A stretch of 13,092 nucleotides of DNA from Bacteroides sp. (lineage in GTDB: Bacteria; Bacteroidota; Bacteroidia; Bacteroidales; GCA-2748055). The DNA is taken from contig DSDZ01000527.1 of NCBI GenBank assembly GCA_011048475.1, positions 1 through 13,092 on the forward strand, read 5' to 3'. Shown here piece by piece: positions 7,394 through 13,092 of the stretch (positions within the stretch are counted from its first letter, which is position 1; every line of letters begins with the position of its first letter). The translations under genes were made by a program, and so were the position numbers. Under the pieces are notes generated by a model, which was not told the DNA's origin, did not search any database, and saw only the letters and a program-made list of their open reading frames with translations.

Positions 7394-7433
7394 GGCAGGA
7401 TTTCACAGGATATTGTCCGTGATATTGCCTGCC
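7394..7433. repeat. Long imperfect hairpin beside the IS remnant
   Basis: GGCAGG (7394-7399) pairs with CCTGCC (7428-7433). ATTTCAC (7400-7406) pairs with GTGATAT (7419-7425) with one mismatch and a two-base bulge. GGA/TCC closes the tip. It lies 20 nt outside the truncated end of tnpA. It could be a displaced IS200/IS605 left-end hairpin or an unrelated spacer structure. Confidence 0.4.
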
Positions 7434-7454
7434 CCTTTATGTTCCTCGATTCCG

Positions 7455-7646
7455 TCAGAGCTCTCCATCACATTCCACAAGACTGCATCCAAAATCTTTG
7501 CATACCCTGTCAAAGTGAAATCGCAGCCGCTCATACATCTTCTCCGAGAAGACCTTTTTTCGGTATTTCGTCACAAAGACCAAATGCAGGTGAAGGTGGT
7601 GAACAACATGTCTTTTTGTGCGTAATTCTTCTTCTGAAGCTTGCAT
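7455..7646 (-). pseudogene. tnpA: Truncated Y1 (HUH) transposase fragment
   Basis: The 63-codon remnant starts MQASEEELRTKRHVVHHLHL and continues through HLVFVTKYRKKVF and FGCSLVECDGE, the N-terminal half of the IS200/IS605 single-strand transposase. The family normally continues straight into the HUH motif (DHVHLL-like) and then the catalytic tyrosine. Here homology ends just after DGE and a stop follows at once, so all catalytic residues are gone. An in-frame ATG at 7700 is upstream, but the one at 7646 fits the family start better and leaves room for the divergent tnpB start at 7679. Confidence 0.85.
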
Positions 7647-7678
7647 AATACAGATGTTTTTCTTAAATTGAATAAGCA

Positions 7679-8380
7679 ATGACCAAGATACGAAAAGCAT
7701 ATCGATTTCAATTAAAGACCAACGAGGAAATTGAATCCCGGCTAGTGCGTATCTGTGGTTCTGCGAGATTTGTCTGGAACAAGTGCCTTGCCATGAACCT
7801 GGACCGGCTGGAGAAAAAACAACCGATCATCTGGTATAATGAGCTGGCCTTCTGGCTGACTCTCTGGAAACGTTCCGTGGAGTACGGGTTTTTGAAAGAA
7901 TGTCCTTCCCAGGTGCTTCAGCAGAAGCTCATGGACCTGGACCGGGCCTTCAGGGATGGCTTTGACAGGAACCAGCCACTGTAACGGCTTCCTGTGTTCA
8001 AAAAGAAAGGCCGGGGAGACGGCATCCGTTTTCCCCAGGGGTTTCAGATAGACAACAGGCGGATCTTTCTGCCAAAGATAGGCTGGATTGGTTTTTACAA
8101 GAGCCGGCCCATCAGCGATAAGGTGAAGAACGTCACAGTTTCATCCAGGGCAGGTAAGTGGTACATCTCGGTCCAGGTGGATCAGGAGGTTACCATCGAC
8201 GTTCATCCTTCCGCTTCCGAGATCGGGATCGATGCCGGGATCATGTGTTTTGCCGCCTTTTCGGATGGGACGATGGTGGATGGGGTGCACAGCTTCAGAA
8301 AGCATCAGGAGAGACTGGCCAGGGAGCAAAGAAAACTTGCCCTTGGTTTTGTAAATATCAATGGAATCCCTTTCCTTTAG
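7679..8380 (+). pseudogene. tnpB: Broken TnpB (RuvC-like RNA-guided nuclease) gene
   Basis: The reading frame begins MTKIRKAYRFQLKTNEE and continues through SARFVWNKCLAMN, the usual N-terminus of IS605 TnpB. It is interrupted by an in-frame TAA at 7982-7984, where the family has a basic residue (context QPL*RLPVFKKKG), so one A-to-T change would explain it. The same frame resumes at once and reaches the RuvC-I motif GIDAGIMCFAAFSDG with its aspartate. Shortly after LAREQRKLA, homology stops and the frame runs into the right-end hairpin, ending at a TAG in the hairpin loop. RuvC-II, the zinc-ribbon and RuvC-III are absent, so the product could not cut DNA. The deletion probably also removed most of the omega-RNA scaffold that overlaps the tnpB 3' end in intact elements. 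Confidence 0.88.
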
Positions 8381-8397
8381 GGAAGGGAGGATGTCAA
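8364..8397 (+). repeat. IS200/IS605 right-end hairpin and tail
   Basis: TCCCTTTCC (8367-8375), loop TTTA, GGGAAGGGA (8380-8388): a 9-bp stem with one T-G pair, followed by GGATGTCAAG. This layout, a pyrimidine-rich stem with a short TTTA loop and GGATGTCAA tail, is typical of IS605-family right ends and of the 3' end of the TnpB omega-RNA. Sequence after about 8397 would occupy the guide position of the relic. Confidence 0.7.
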
Positions 8398-8517
8398 GTC
8401 CCCCTGTAAAAATGTGGGGAAGGAATTGCAGGAAAGGAATCCTGTTCATTCTTGCCTGATTGTCATCAATTTTTTAAATTGCAGTCAGAAGCAACTACCA
8501 AACCTGACTTTCCCGGC

Positions 8518-9114
8518 ATGAGAGGTGTGTTTAGCGTATTTCTGTCCCTGTGCCTGACCCTGCCCGGGTTTCTGCTATATGGTCAGAAATCCGCACTTCT
8601 TCTGGTCGACATCCAGGATTTTTATTTCCCCGGTGGCAGCATGCAGCTGGAAAATGCAGACCTGGCGGGAATGAATGCCGGACTGCTGCTGGATCATTTC
8701 AGAGAAAGGGGATTGAAGGTGTATCACATCAGGCACCGTGTCGAATCGGGAGGGGACATTCACCGCTATGTGAATCCCCTGCCCGGGGAAGCGGTTTTCT
8801 CAAAGGACGAGGTGAATCCGTTCCTGGGAACCGGTTTAACTGCGGCCATCCGGTCAGACAGCATCAAACAGCTGGTCATCTGCGGAATGCAGACCCACCT
8901 TTGCGTGGAGGCGGCGGTAAGGGCAGCGCATGATCAGGGTCTCTCATGCCTCCTCGTTCAGGACGCGTGTGCCACCCGGGCGGTACAGTACGAGGAGCAT
9001 ATCATTCCTGCCAAGAATGTACATTTTTCCACCGTCAAAACCCTCCAGGACCACTATGCTACGGTCGTCTCTACCCAGGAACTTCTCAGGAAATTCAACC
9101 GGTACGTGAAGTAA
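8518..9114 (+). CDS. Exported isochorismatase-family cysteine hydrolase
   Basis: This is an alpha/beta hydrolase of the isochorismatase/nicotinamidase superfamily (amide or related bonds, via a nucleophilic cysteine). With the ATG at 8518 the protein is 198 aa. The catalytic triad is visible: Asp31 in LLLVDIQDFY, Lys96 in FSKDEVNPF and Cys129 in CGMQTHLCVEA. Residues 1-23 (MRGVFSVFLSLCLTLPGFLL then YGQ) look like a signal peptide placed directly before the first beta strand, so the enzyme is probably periplasmic. The frame is open upstream to a TTG at 8452, but that would bury the signal peptide. A poor promoter-like pair (TTG 8452-8454, TAAATTGC 8475-8482) lies upstream. It is separated from the next gene by 56 nt containing that gene's promoter. 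The substrate is not identifiable. Confidence 0.82.
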   Translation: MRGVFSVFLSLCLTLPGFLLYGQKSALLLVDIQDFYFPGGSMQLENADLAGMNAGLLLDHFRERGLKVYHIRHRVESGGDIHRYVNPLPGEAVFSKDEVNPFLGTGLTAAIRSDSIKQLVICGMQTHLCVEAAVRAAHDQGLSCLLVQDACATRAVQYEEHIIPAKNVHFSTVKTLQDHYATVVSTQELLRKFNRYVK

Positions 9115-9123
9115 TCCCCGCAC

Positions 9124-9153
9124 TTTTGCACACCCTGATTTTTACTATCTTTG
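9124..9153 (+). promoter_or_regulatory. Promoter of the transaldolase operon
   Basis: TTTTG (9124-9128), 17 nt, then TATCTTTG (9146-9153), again the Bacteroidota TAnnTTTG element and nearly the same arrangement as at gltB. The start would fall near 9157, leaving a leader of about 14-20 nt with no room for an attenuator. Confidence 0.6.
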
Positions 9154-9170
9154 ATGGCTGATACAAATCA

Positions 9171-10136
9171 ATGCGTATGAATTTACTGGATCAACTCAAG
9201 AAGTTTACGGAGGTAGTGGCAGATACCGGTGATTTTGAAAGCATGAAAAAATACCACCCCGTCGATGCCACCACCAATCCCTCCCTGATCTTTGCTGCCG
9301 CACAGAAAAGCGGGTATGCGCACCTGATCGAACATTCGGTCGCATACGGGACGAAGACAGGAAGAACCGCGGTACAGAAGCTTTCCGAAACGATGGATAT
9401 GCTGGCGGTTGCCTTCGGACTGGAGATCCTGAAGATCGTGCCCCGCAGGGTTTCCACCGAGGTGGATGCGCGGTTGTCGTTCGACACGGAGGGAAGTGTG
9501 GAGAAAGCAAGAAAGCTGATCGGACTCTATGAGGATCAGGGGATTTCCCGGGAGAAGATCCTGATCAAGGTGGCGGCCACCTGGGAAGGGATAGCTGCAG
9601 CCCGGGTGCTCGAAAAGGAAGGAATTCACTGCAACCTGACCCTCCTGTTCAGCATGGCACAGGCCATTGCATGTGCCGAAGCAGGGGTACAGCTCATCTC
9701 ACCTTTCGTGGGAAGGATCTATGACTGGCACAGGAAGGAGAGGGGGGTGGACCACATTCCCGGATCGGAGGATCCCGGAGTTCATTCGGTGAAGAACATC
9801 TATTATTATTACAAGAAATTCGGGTACAGGACCGAAGTCATGGGTGCCTCCTTCAGAAACACTGAAGAGATCACCGAGCTGGCCGGATGCGACCTGCTGA
9901 CCATCTCCCCGGCACTTCTGGAAGAACTTGAAAGAGCCGAAGGACCCCTGGAGCGGAAACTCACCCCGGAGGCATCCCAAAGCATGGATCTGAAAAAGAT
10001 ATCACTGGATGAGAAATCCTTCAGGTGGATGCATAACGAAGATCCCATGGCTGTGGAAAAGCTCTCGGAGGGGATCAGGAGGTTTACGGAAGATATGGTA
10101 AAGCTTGAGAACGCGATCAGCAAACAAATCCATTGA
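9171..10136 (+). CDS. tal: Transaldolase (class I, TalB type)
   Basis: Transaldolase moves a dihydroxyacetone unit between sugar phosphates (sedoheptulose-7-P plus glyceraldehyde-3-P to erythrose-4-P plus fructose-6-P) in the non-oxidative pentose phosphate pathway. The 321-aa protein aligns by eye with E. coli TalB along its whole length. It has TVVAD-like EVVADTGD with Asp18, DATTNPSLI with Asn36, STEVDARLS with Glu97, ILIKVAATWEGI with the Schiff-base Lys133, CNLTLLFS, SPFVGRIYDW, VMGASFRN and the C-terminal DPMAVEKLSEGIR. ATG at 9171 or 9177 could be the start; the first gives the N-terminal length closest to TalB. It is the first gene of a tight plus-strand operon and sits just behind a good promoter. 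Confidence 0.96.
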   Translation: MRMNLLDQLKKFTEVVADTGDFESMKKYHPVDATTNPSLIFAAAQKSGYAHLIEHSVAYGTKTGRTAVQKLSETMDMLAVAFGLEILKIVPRRVSTEVDARLSFDTEGSVEKARKLIGLYEDQGISREKILIKVAATWEGIAAARVLEKEGIHCNLTLLFSMAQAIACAEAGVQLISPFVGRIYDWHRKERGVDHIPGSEDPGVHSVKNIYYYYKKFGYRTEVMGASFRNTEEITELAGCDLLTISPALLEELERAEGPLERKLTPEASQSMDLKKISLDEKSFRWMHNEDPMAVEKLSEGIRRFTEDMVKLENAISKQIH

Positions 10137-10150
10137 CCGGGGGAGTGACC

Positions 10151-10762
10151 ATGCACCACGACACTGAAGCAATACGGGCGATCCTTGACAAAGAGGCGGA
10201 GGCCATCAGGAATATTCCGGTGAACGGGGAATTTGACCGGGCGGTGCAGCTGATGTACGAACGGGTACACCGGGGCGGTGGAAAGATTATATCCAGCGGG
10301 ATGGGAAAGGCGGGACATGTGGCCAACCATATTGCCACCACACTCAGTTCCACAGGTTCCCCGGCCCTGTTTATCCATCCCAGTGAAGCCCAGCACGGGG
10401 ATCTCGGCATCATCCGTCAGAACGATCTGCTCCTTTTGCTATCCAATTCGGGAAGAACCCGTGAGATCATCGAACTGGTGGCGCTTACCCGTGCACTGCA
10501 TGCCTCCATTCCCGTGATCCTGATCACAGGCAATCCGGAGGGTGAGCTGGTAAACAAATCAGAAGTGGTCCTTTTCACAGGGCATCCTGATGAGGTATGT
10601 CCCCTGGGCCTGACCCCCACCACTTCCTCCACAGCCATGGCCGTCATAGGGGATGTGCTTGTGGTGCTTTTGATGAAAAAGATCCGCTTCACCCCGGAAG
10701 ACTATGCCCGGAGGCACCATGGCGGATACCTCGGTCAGAAATCGAGAGGAACAGCTGTATGA
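10151..10762 (+). CDS. kdsD: Arabinose-5-phosphate isomerase, single SIS domain (KdsD-like)
   Basis: This SIS-domain isomerase most likely converts ribulose-5-phosphate to arabinose-5-phosphate, the first step toward KDO of lipopolysaccharide. At 203 aa it contains only the SIS domain and lacks the CBS pair of E. coli KdsD; single-domain versions are known in Bacteroides relatives. Motifs are SSGMGKAGHVA, HPSEAQHGDLG, LLSNSGRTREI, DEVCPLGLTPTTSSTA and RRHHGGYLG. Aligned by eye with E. coli KdsD, the four catalytic residues are Lys53, Glu105, Glu148 and His189. The usual HPGG near the last one reads HHGG. ATG at 10151 is preferred over the TTG at 10133, which overlaps the transaldolase stop. 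The gene follows transaldolase by 14 nt and overlaps the next start (ATGA). A 6-phospho-3-hexuloisomerase is the main alternative, but the motifs fit KdsD better. Confidence 0.85.
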   Translation: MHHDTEAIRAILDKEAEAIRNIPVNGEFDRAVQLMYERVHRGGGKIISSGMGKAGHVANHIATTLSSTGSPALFIHPSEAQHGDLGIIRQNDLLLLLSNSGRTREIIELVALTRALHASIPVILITGNPEGELVNKSEVVLFTGHPDEVCPLGLTPTTSSTAMAVIGDVLVVLLMKKIRFTPEDYARRHHGGYLGQKSRGTAV

Positions 10763-11301
10763 GAATTCAAAAAAAAGAAAGCGCGGGACTGGTCATTGAT
10801 ATCCAGGAGCGCCTTTTCCCCCACATGGTCTATTCGGAGCTGCTGCTCGCAAACACGGTGAAACTGCTGAAAGGATTGAAGGTGCTCGGAGTACCTGTTT
10901 TGCTAACGGAGCAGTATCCTGAGGGGCTGGGGCATACCCTGGAGGAAATCCGTCCCCTGTGCGGATCTGCTGAGCCGCTCACCAAGATGGCATTCTCCTG
11001 CTGCGATGAACCGGCTTTTCTTTCTGCACTTGAACACTCCGCCAGAAGAACCGTGATCATCTGCGGGATCGAAGCCCACGTGTGTGTCCTGCAGACCGTG
11101 ATCGATTTGCTGGAGAACGGATATGTCCCGGTGGTGGCGGCCGATTGCATTTCTTCCAGGAAACCGGGGGACAGGGAGATTGCGGTGCAGCGGATGCTTA
11201 CCGAAGGCGCCATTATCACAACCATGGAGTCGATATTGTTCGAGCTGGCCAGGATCTCAGGTACCGACCCCTTCAGGGCCATCTCCCGGCTTGTAAAATA
11301 G
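10759..11301 (+). CDS. Cytoplasmic isochorismatase-family hydrolase (YcaC/ISOC1-like)
   Basis: A 180-aa cysteine hydrolase without a signal peptide. The triad is Asp14 in LVIDIQERL, Lys76 in LTKMAFSCC and Cys109 in CGIEAHVCVLQT. The TEQYPEGLG segment is characteristic of the YcaC/ISOC1-type branch, whose physiological substrates are largely unknown. The start is ATG at 10759, which overlaps the kdsD stop as ATGA, so translation is probably coupled; the open frame upstream lies within kdsD and is not real. Only 10 nt separate it from the sugar kinase. The location in a sugar-phosphate operon suggests a metabolite-repair or salvage role, which is inference only. It is diverged from the exported homologue at 8518-9114 and is not a recent duplicate. 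Confidence 0.85.
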   Translation: MRIQKKESAGLVIDIQERLFPHMVYSELLLANTVKLLKGLKVLGVPVLLTEQYPEGLGHTLEEIRPLCGSAEPLTKMAFSCCDEPAFLSALEHSARRTVIICGIEAHVCVLQTVIDLLENGYVPVVAADCISSRKPGDREIAVQRMLTEGAIITTMESILFELARISGTDPFRAISRLVK

Positions 11302-11311
11302 CACTCTGAAC

Positions 11312-12250
11312 ATGCAGAAGATCTACGCCATCGGAGAGACCATCCTGGATATCATTTTTAAAAATGACCAGCCCCGGACTGCCAAGCCCGGAGGTTCGTC
11401 GTTCAATGCGGCCATCACCCTCGGGCGACTGGGAGCCCCGGTTTCATTCATCAGTGAGATGGGAAACGACCGGGTAGGGAATATGATCCAGGATTTCCTG
11501 GCGGAGAACGGGGTGGACAGCACCTTTATGTCCAGGTTTGAGAATGGACAGTCGGCCGTTGCGCTGGCGTTTCTCAACCAGAACAGCGATGCGGAATACA
11601 TGTTTTACAAGGACTACCCGCATCAGAGGCTGGCCGTGGAATTCCCTGAATTCAAACCGGATGACCTGCTGCTGTTCGGTTCTTTCTATGCACTCAATCC
11701 GGGTATCAGGCCCAGGGTCAAAGCGTTGCTCGGGAAAGCCAGGCAGGCGGGAGCAATTTTACTGTATGATCCCAATTTCAGAAGCACCCACCTGCCTGAC
11801 CGGGATGAATTGCTGTCGGTCATCGGGGAGAACATGGGATATGCATCCATTGTCCGGGCAAGCGATGAGGACCTGCGCAATATCTTCCGGGCGGAGAATC
11901 CGGAAGATGCATGGGCCTGTGTCCGACCCCATTGTCCGGTCCTCCTCTACACGGCAAACGCACACGGTGTATTCCTCAGAACAGAAACGGTGGAACTGAA
12001 CCTGGAAGTGAAGCCCATCGAACCGGTCAGCACCATCGGTGCAGGGGATACTTTCAACGCGGGGATCCTGTTCGGCCTGCACAGGATCGGTTGCACGCTT
12101 GAACAGGTCAGGGCACTCGACAGGGAAACATGGGAAGGACTGATCCGGATGGCCATCGAATTCTCCCGTGAGGTATGCCTGAGCTACGAAAACTACCTGC
12201 CGGTAGAATATGCGGCATCTGTTAAACGAAAGATCAAGCAAAATGGATAG
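11312..12250 (+). CDS. PfkB-family carbohydrate kinase
   Basis: A ribokinase/PfkB-fold sugar kinase of 312 aa that would phosphorylate a sugar or sugar phosphate with ATP in the cytoplasm. The N-terminal signature is GGSSFNAAITLGRLG (about residues 27-41). The central DPNFR is present, and the C-terminal anion-hole and catalytic motif STIGAGDTFNAG contains catalytic Asp246. The N-terminus (YAIGETILDIIF) and overall length are closest to fructokinase-like members, but the substrate cannot be settled from sequence. It begins 10 nt after the preceding hydrolase and its last codons overlap the next gene by 8 nt, indicating a co-translated pair with the aldo/keto reductase. Confidence 0.93.
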   Translation: MQKIYAIGETILDIIFKNDQPRTAKPGGSSFNAAITLGRLGAPVSFISEMGNDRVGNMIQDFLAENGVDSTFMSRFENGQSAVALAFLNQNSDAEYMFYKDYPHQRLAVEFPEFKPDDLLLFGSFYALNPGIRPRVKALLGKARQAGAILLYDPNFRSTHLPDRDELLSVIGENMGYASIVRASDEDLRNIFRAENPEDAWACVRPHCPVLLYTANAHGVFLRTETVELNLEVKPIEPVSTIGAGDTFNAGILFGLHRIGCTLEQVRALDRETWEGLIRMAIEFSREVCLSYENYLPVEYAASVKRKIKQNG

Positions 12251-13092
12251 AAGGAAACTGGGAAAATCCGAACTGACCGTCTCGCCCATTGCCCTGGGAG
12301 CCTGGGCCATCGGGGGATGGATGTGGGGTGGTTCGGACAGGAAGGAGGCCATCAAGGCCATCCAGGCGTGTCCCGACCACGGGATCACCTCCGTCGACAC
12401 GGCGCCTGCATACGGGTTCGGACACTCTGAACGGATCCTGGGTGAAGCCATCAGGGGGAGGCGCGACAGGTACGAGGTCTTCACCAAGGCAGGATTGCGG
12501 TGGGATAACGACCGGGGTGCCTATTACTTCACCTCGGAGGACAATGACGGGAAGCTGAGAGACCTGTACAAATTCTCGGGGAAGGACAGCATCATTCATG
12601 AATGTGAGGAGAGCCTGAAGAGACTGGGCACCGATTATATTGACCTGTACCAGATCCACTGGCCCGATCCCACCACCCCGGTTGAAGAAACCATGGAAGC
12701 CTTCCGGATCCTGCTGGAACAAGGCAAGGTCAGGGCGGCAGGGGTCAGCAACTATTCGGTGGAGGAGATGGAAAGGGCCGGCAGGGTGGTCACCCTGGCC
12801 TCCAACCAGGTTCCTTACAGCATGGTTAGAAGGGAGATGGAGAAAGAGGTGATCCCGTGGTGCGTCTCCCACGGTTGCGGGATCCTGGCCTACAGTCCCC
12901 TTCAACGCGGACTGCTGACGGGGAAGATTACGCCTGATTATCCGTTCAGACCCGGAGATTCAAGGCCCGACACACCCCACTTCAGGATCAATAACCTTAT
13001 TAAGATCAATCAGTTCCTTGAAGAAATCAAACCGCTGGCAGCATCGAAGAAGATCACCCTGTCACAGCTCGTGATCCGCTGGACCCTTGAGC
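12243..13092 (+). CDS. Aldo/keto reductase, 3' end outside the window
   Basis: An NAD(P)H-dependent oxidoreductase of the aldo/keto reductase superfamily, a TIM barrel that interconverts carbonyls and alcohols. The first 283 codons are present, with no stop before the window edge. The start MDRRKLGKSELTVSPIALG is typical. The catalytic tetrad is complete: Asp52 and Tyr57 in VDTAPAYG, Lys82 in VFTKAGL and His139 in YQIHWPDP. Family motifs GHSERILGEA, RAAGVSNYS and LAYSPLQRGLLTGK follow. ATG at 12243 overlaps the kinase stop by 8 nt. The whole-length match to the YajO/IolS-like branch suggests a sugar or small aldehyde substrate, but none can be named. Confidence 0.92.
   Translation, partial: MDRRKLGKSELTVSPIALGAWAIGGWMWGGSDRKEAIKAIQACPDHGITSVDTAPAYGFGHSERILGEAIRGRRDRYEVFTKAGLRWDNDRGAYYFTSEDNDGKLRDLYKFSGKDSIIHECEESLKRLGTDYIDLYQIHWPDPTTPVEETMEAFRILLEQGKVRAAGVSNYSVEEMERAGRVVTLASNQVPYSMVRREMEKEVIPWCVSHGCGILAYSPLQRGLLTGKITPDYPFRPGDSRPDTPHFRINNLIKINQFLEEIKPLAASKKITLSQLVIRWTLE

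Larger units (their letters stand above)
7051..7454. other. AT-rich spacer between barrel gene and IS remnant
   Basis: No credible gene is found in these roughly 400 nt. The stretch holds the upstream region of the barrel gene, a run of nine G (7126-7134) and two hairpins (7164-7189 and 7394-7433), and it abuts the truncated tnpA. I found no remaining left end of the insertion sequence. Confidence 0.5.
7455..8397. mobile_element. Degenerate IS200/IS605-type insertion sequence
   Basis: Divergent tnpA (minus) and tnpB (plus) fragments, with start codons only 32 nt apart, give the IS605 layout. The right end survives as the hairpin at 8367-8388 plus the tail AGGATGTCAAG. The tnpA 3' half and the left end are missing, tnpB has a nonsense codon and has lost its 3' half. 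The element cannot move on its own. It sits between the minus-strand nitrogen module and the plus-strand sugar module. The boundaries are approximate: the left one is where tnpA homology ends, the right one the usual end of the right-end motif. Confidence 0.8.

Noticed and set aside
7331..7648. A 105-codon plus-strand frame over the spacer and tnpA
   Set aside because: Most of it is antisense to the tnpA fragment, and the rest covers the hairpin region. No motif is seen.
7982..7984. tnpB stop read as two separate genes (7679-7984 and 7994-8380)
   Set aside because: Both pieces are in the same frame and align consecutively to one TnpB, so they are one interrupted gene.
8399..8423. TCCCC/GGGGA hairpin after the IS right end as a terminator
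   Set aside because: The stem is only about five base pairs and is not followed by a T run on either strand.
8452..8517. Upstream TTG start for the exported hydrolase
   Set aside because: It would place 22 polar residues before the signal peptide. The ATG at 8518 gives a normal exported N-terminus.
10597..10758. N-terminal extension of the second isochorismatase-like protein
   Set aside because: It lies inside kdsD in another frame. The ATG at 10759 gives the family-like start and the ATGA overlap.

Overview
The window looks like chromosomal DNA of a Bacteroidota bacterium, probably Bacteroidales-like. Three things suggest this. Two intergenic regions carry the Bacteroidota-type promoter pattern (TTTTG about 17-18 nt before TATCTTTG). 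There is an outer-membrane beta-barrel protein. There is also a single-domain KdsD-like isomerase, as expected of an LPS-making Gram-negative. Genes are moderately GC-rich and the spacers are very AT-rich. The exact taxon cannot be read from the sequence.

Left part, minus strand (about 1-7050): a nitrogen-assimilation module. A signal-peptide-bearing beta-barrel protein (6361-7050) is followed by gltB (1541-6073) and gltD (99-1523), the two subunits of NADPH-type glutamate synthase. gltD ends in a G/C-stemmed hairpin terminator. Between the barrel gene and gltB lies a 287-nt spacer with a promoter and a roughly 160-nt leader. That leader contains four mutually pairing segments: a terminator, a 17-bp antiterminator that excludes it, and a shorter 5' pairing that excludes the antiterminator. 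A 15-codon reading frame stops inside the antiterminator arm. This looks like an attenuator controlling gltBD and is the most interesting feature of the window.

Middle (about 7050-8400): an AT-rich spacer with a C9/G9 tract and two hairpins, then the wreck of an IS200/IS605-type element. It has a tnpA fragment cut off where the HUH motif should be. A divergent tnpB carries an in-frame stop and lacks its 3' half. The right-end hairpin is preserved.

Right part, plus strand (8518-13092): an exported isochorismatase-family hydrolase, then a promoter and a tight five-gene set: transaldolase, KdsD-like arabinose-5-phosphate isomerase, a second, cytoplasmic isochorismatase-family hydrolase, a PfkB sugar kinase and an aldo/keto reductase that runs off the window. 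Overlapping or near-touching ends indicate one transcript with translational coupling. The first two enzymes belong to pentose-phosphate and KDO-precursor metabolism; the substrates of the other three cannot be read from sequence. I see no tRNA, rRNA, CRISPR array, prophage or defence island.
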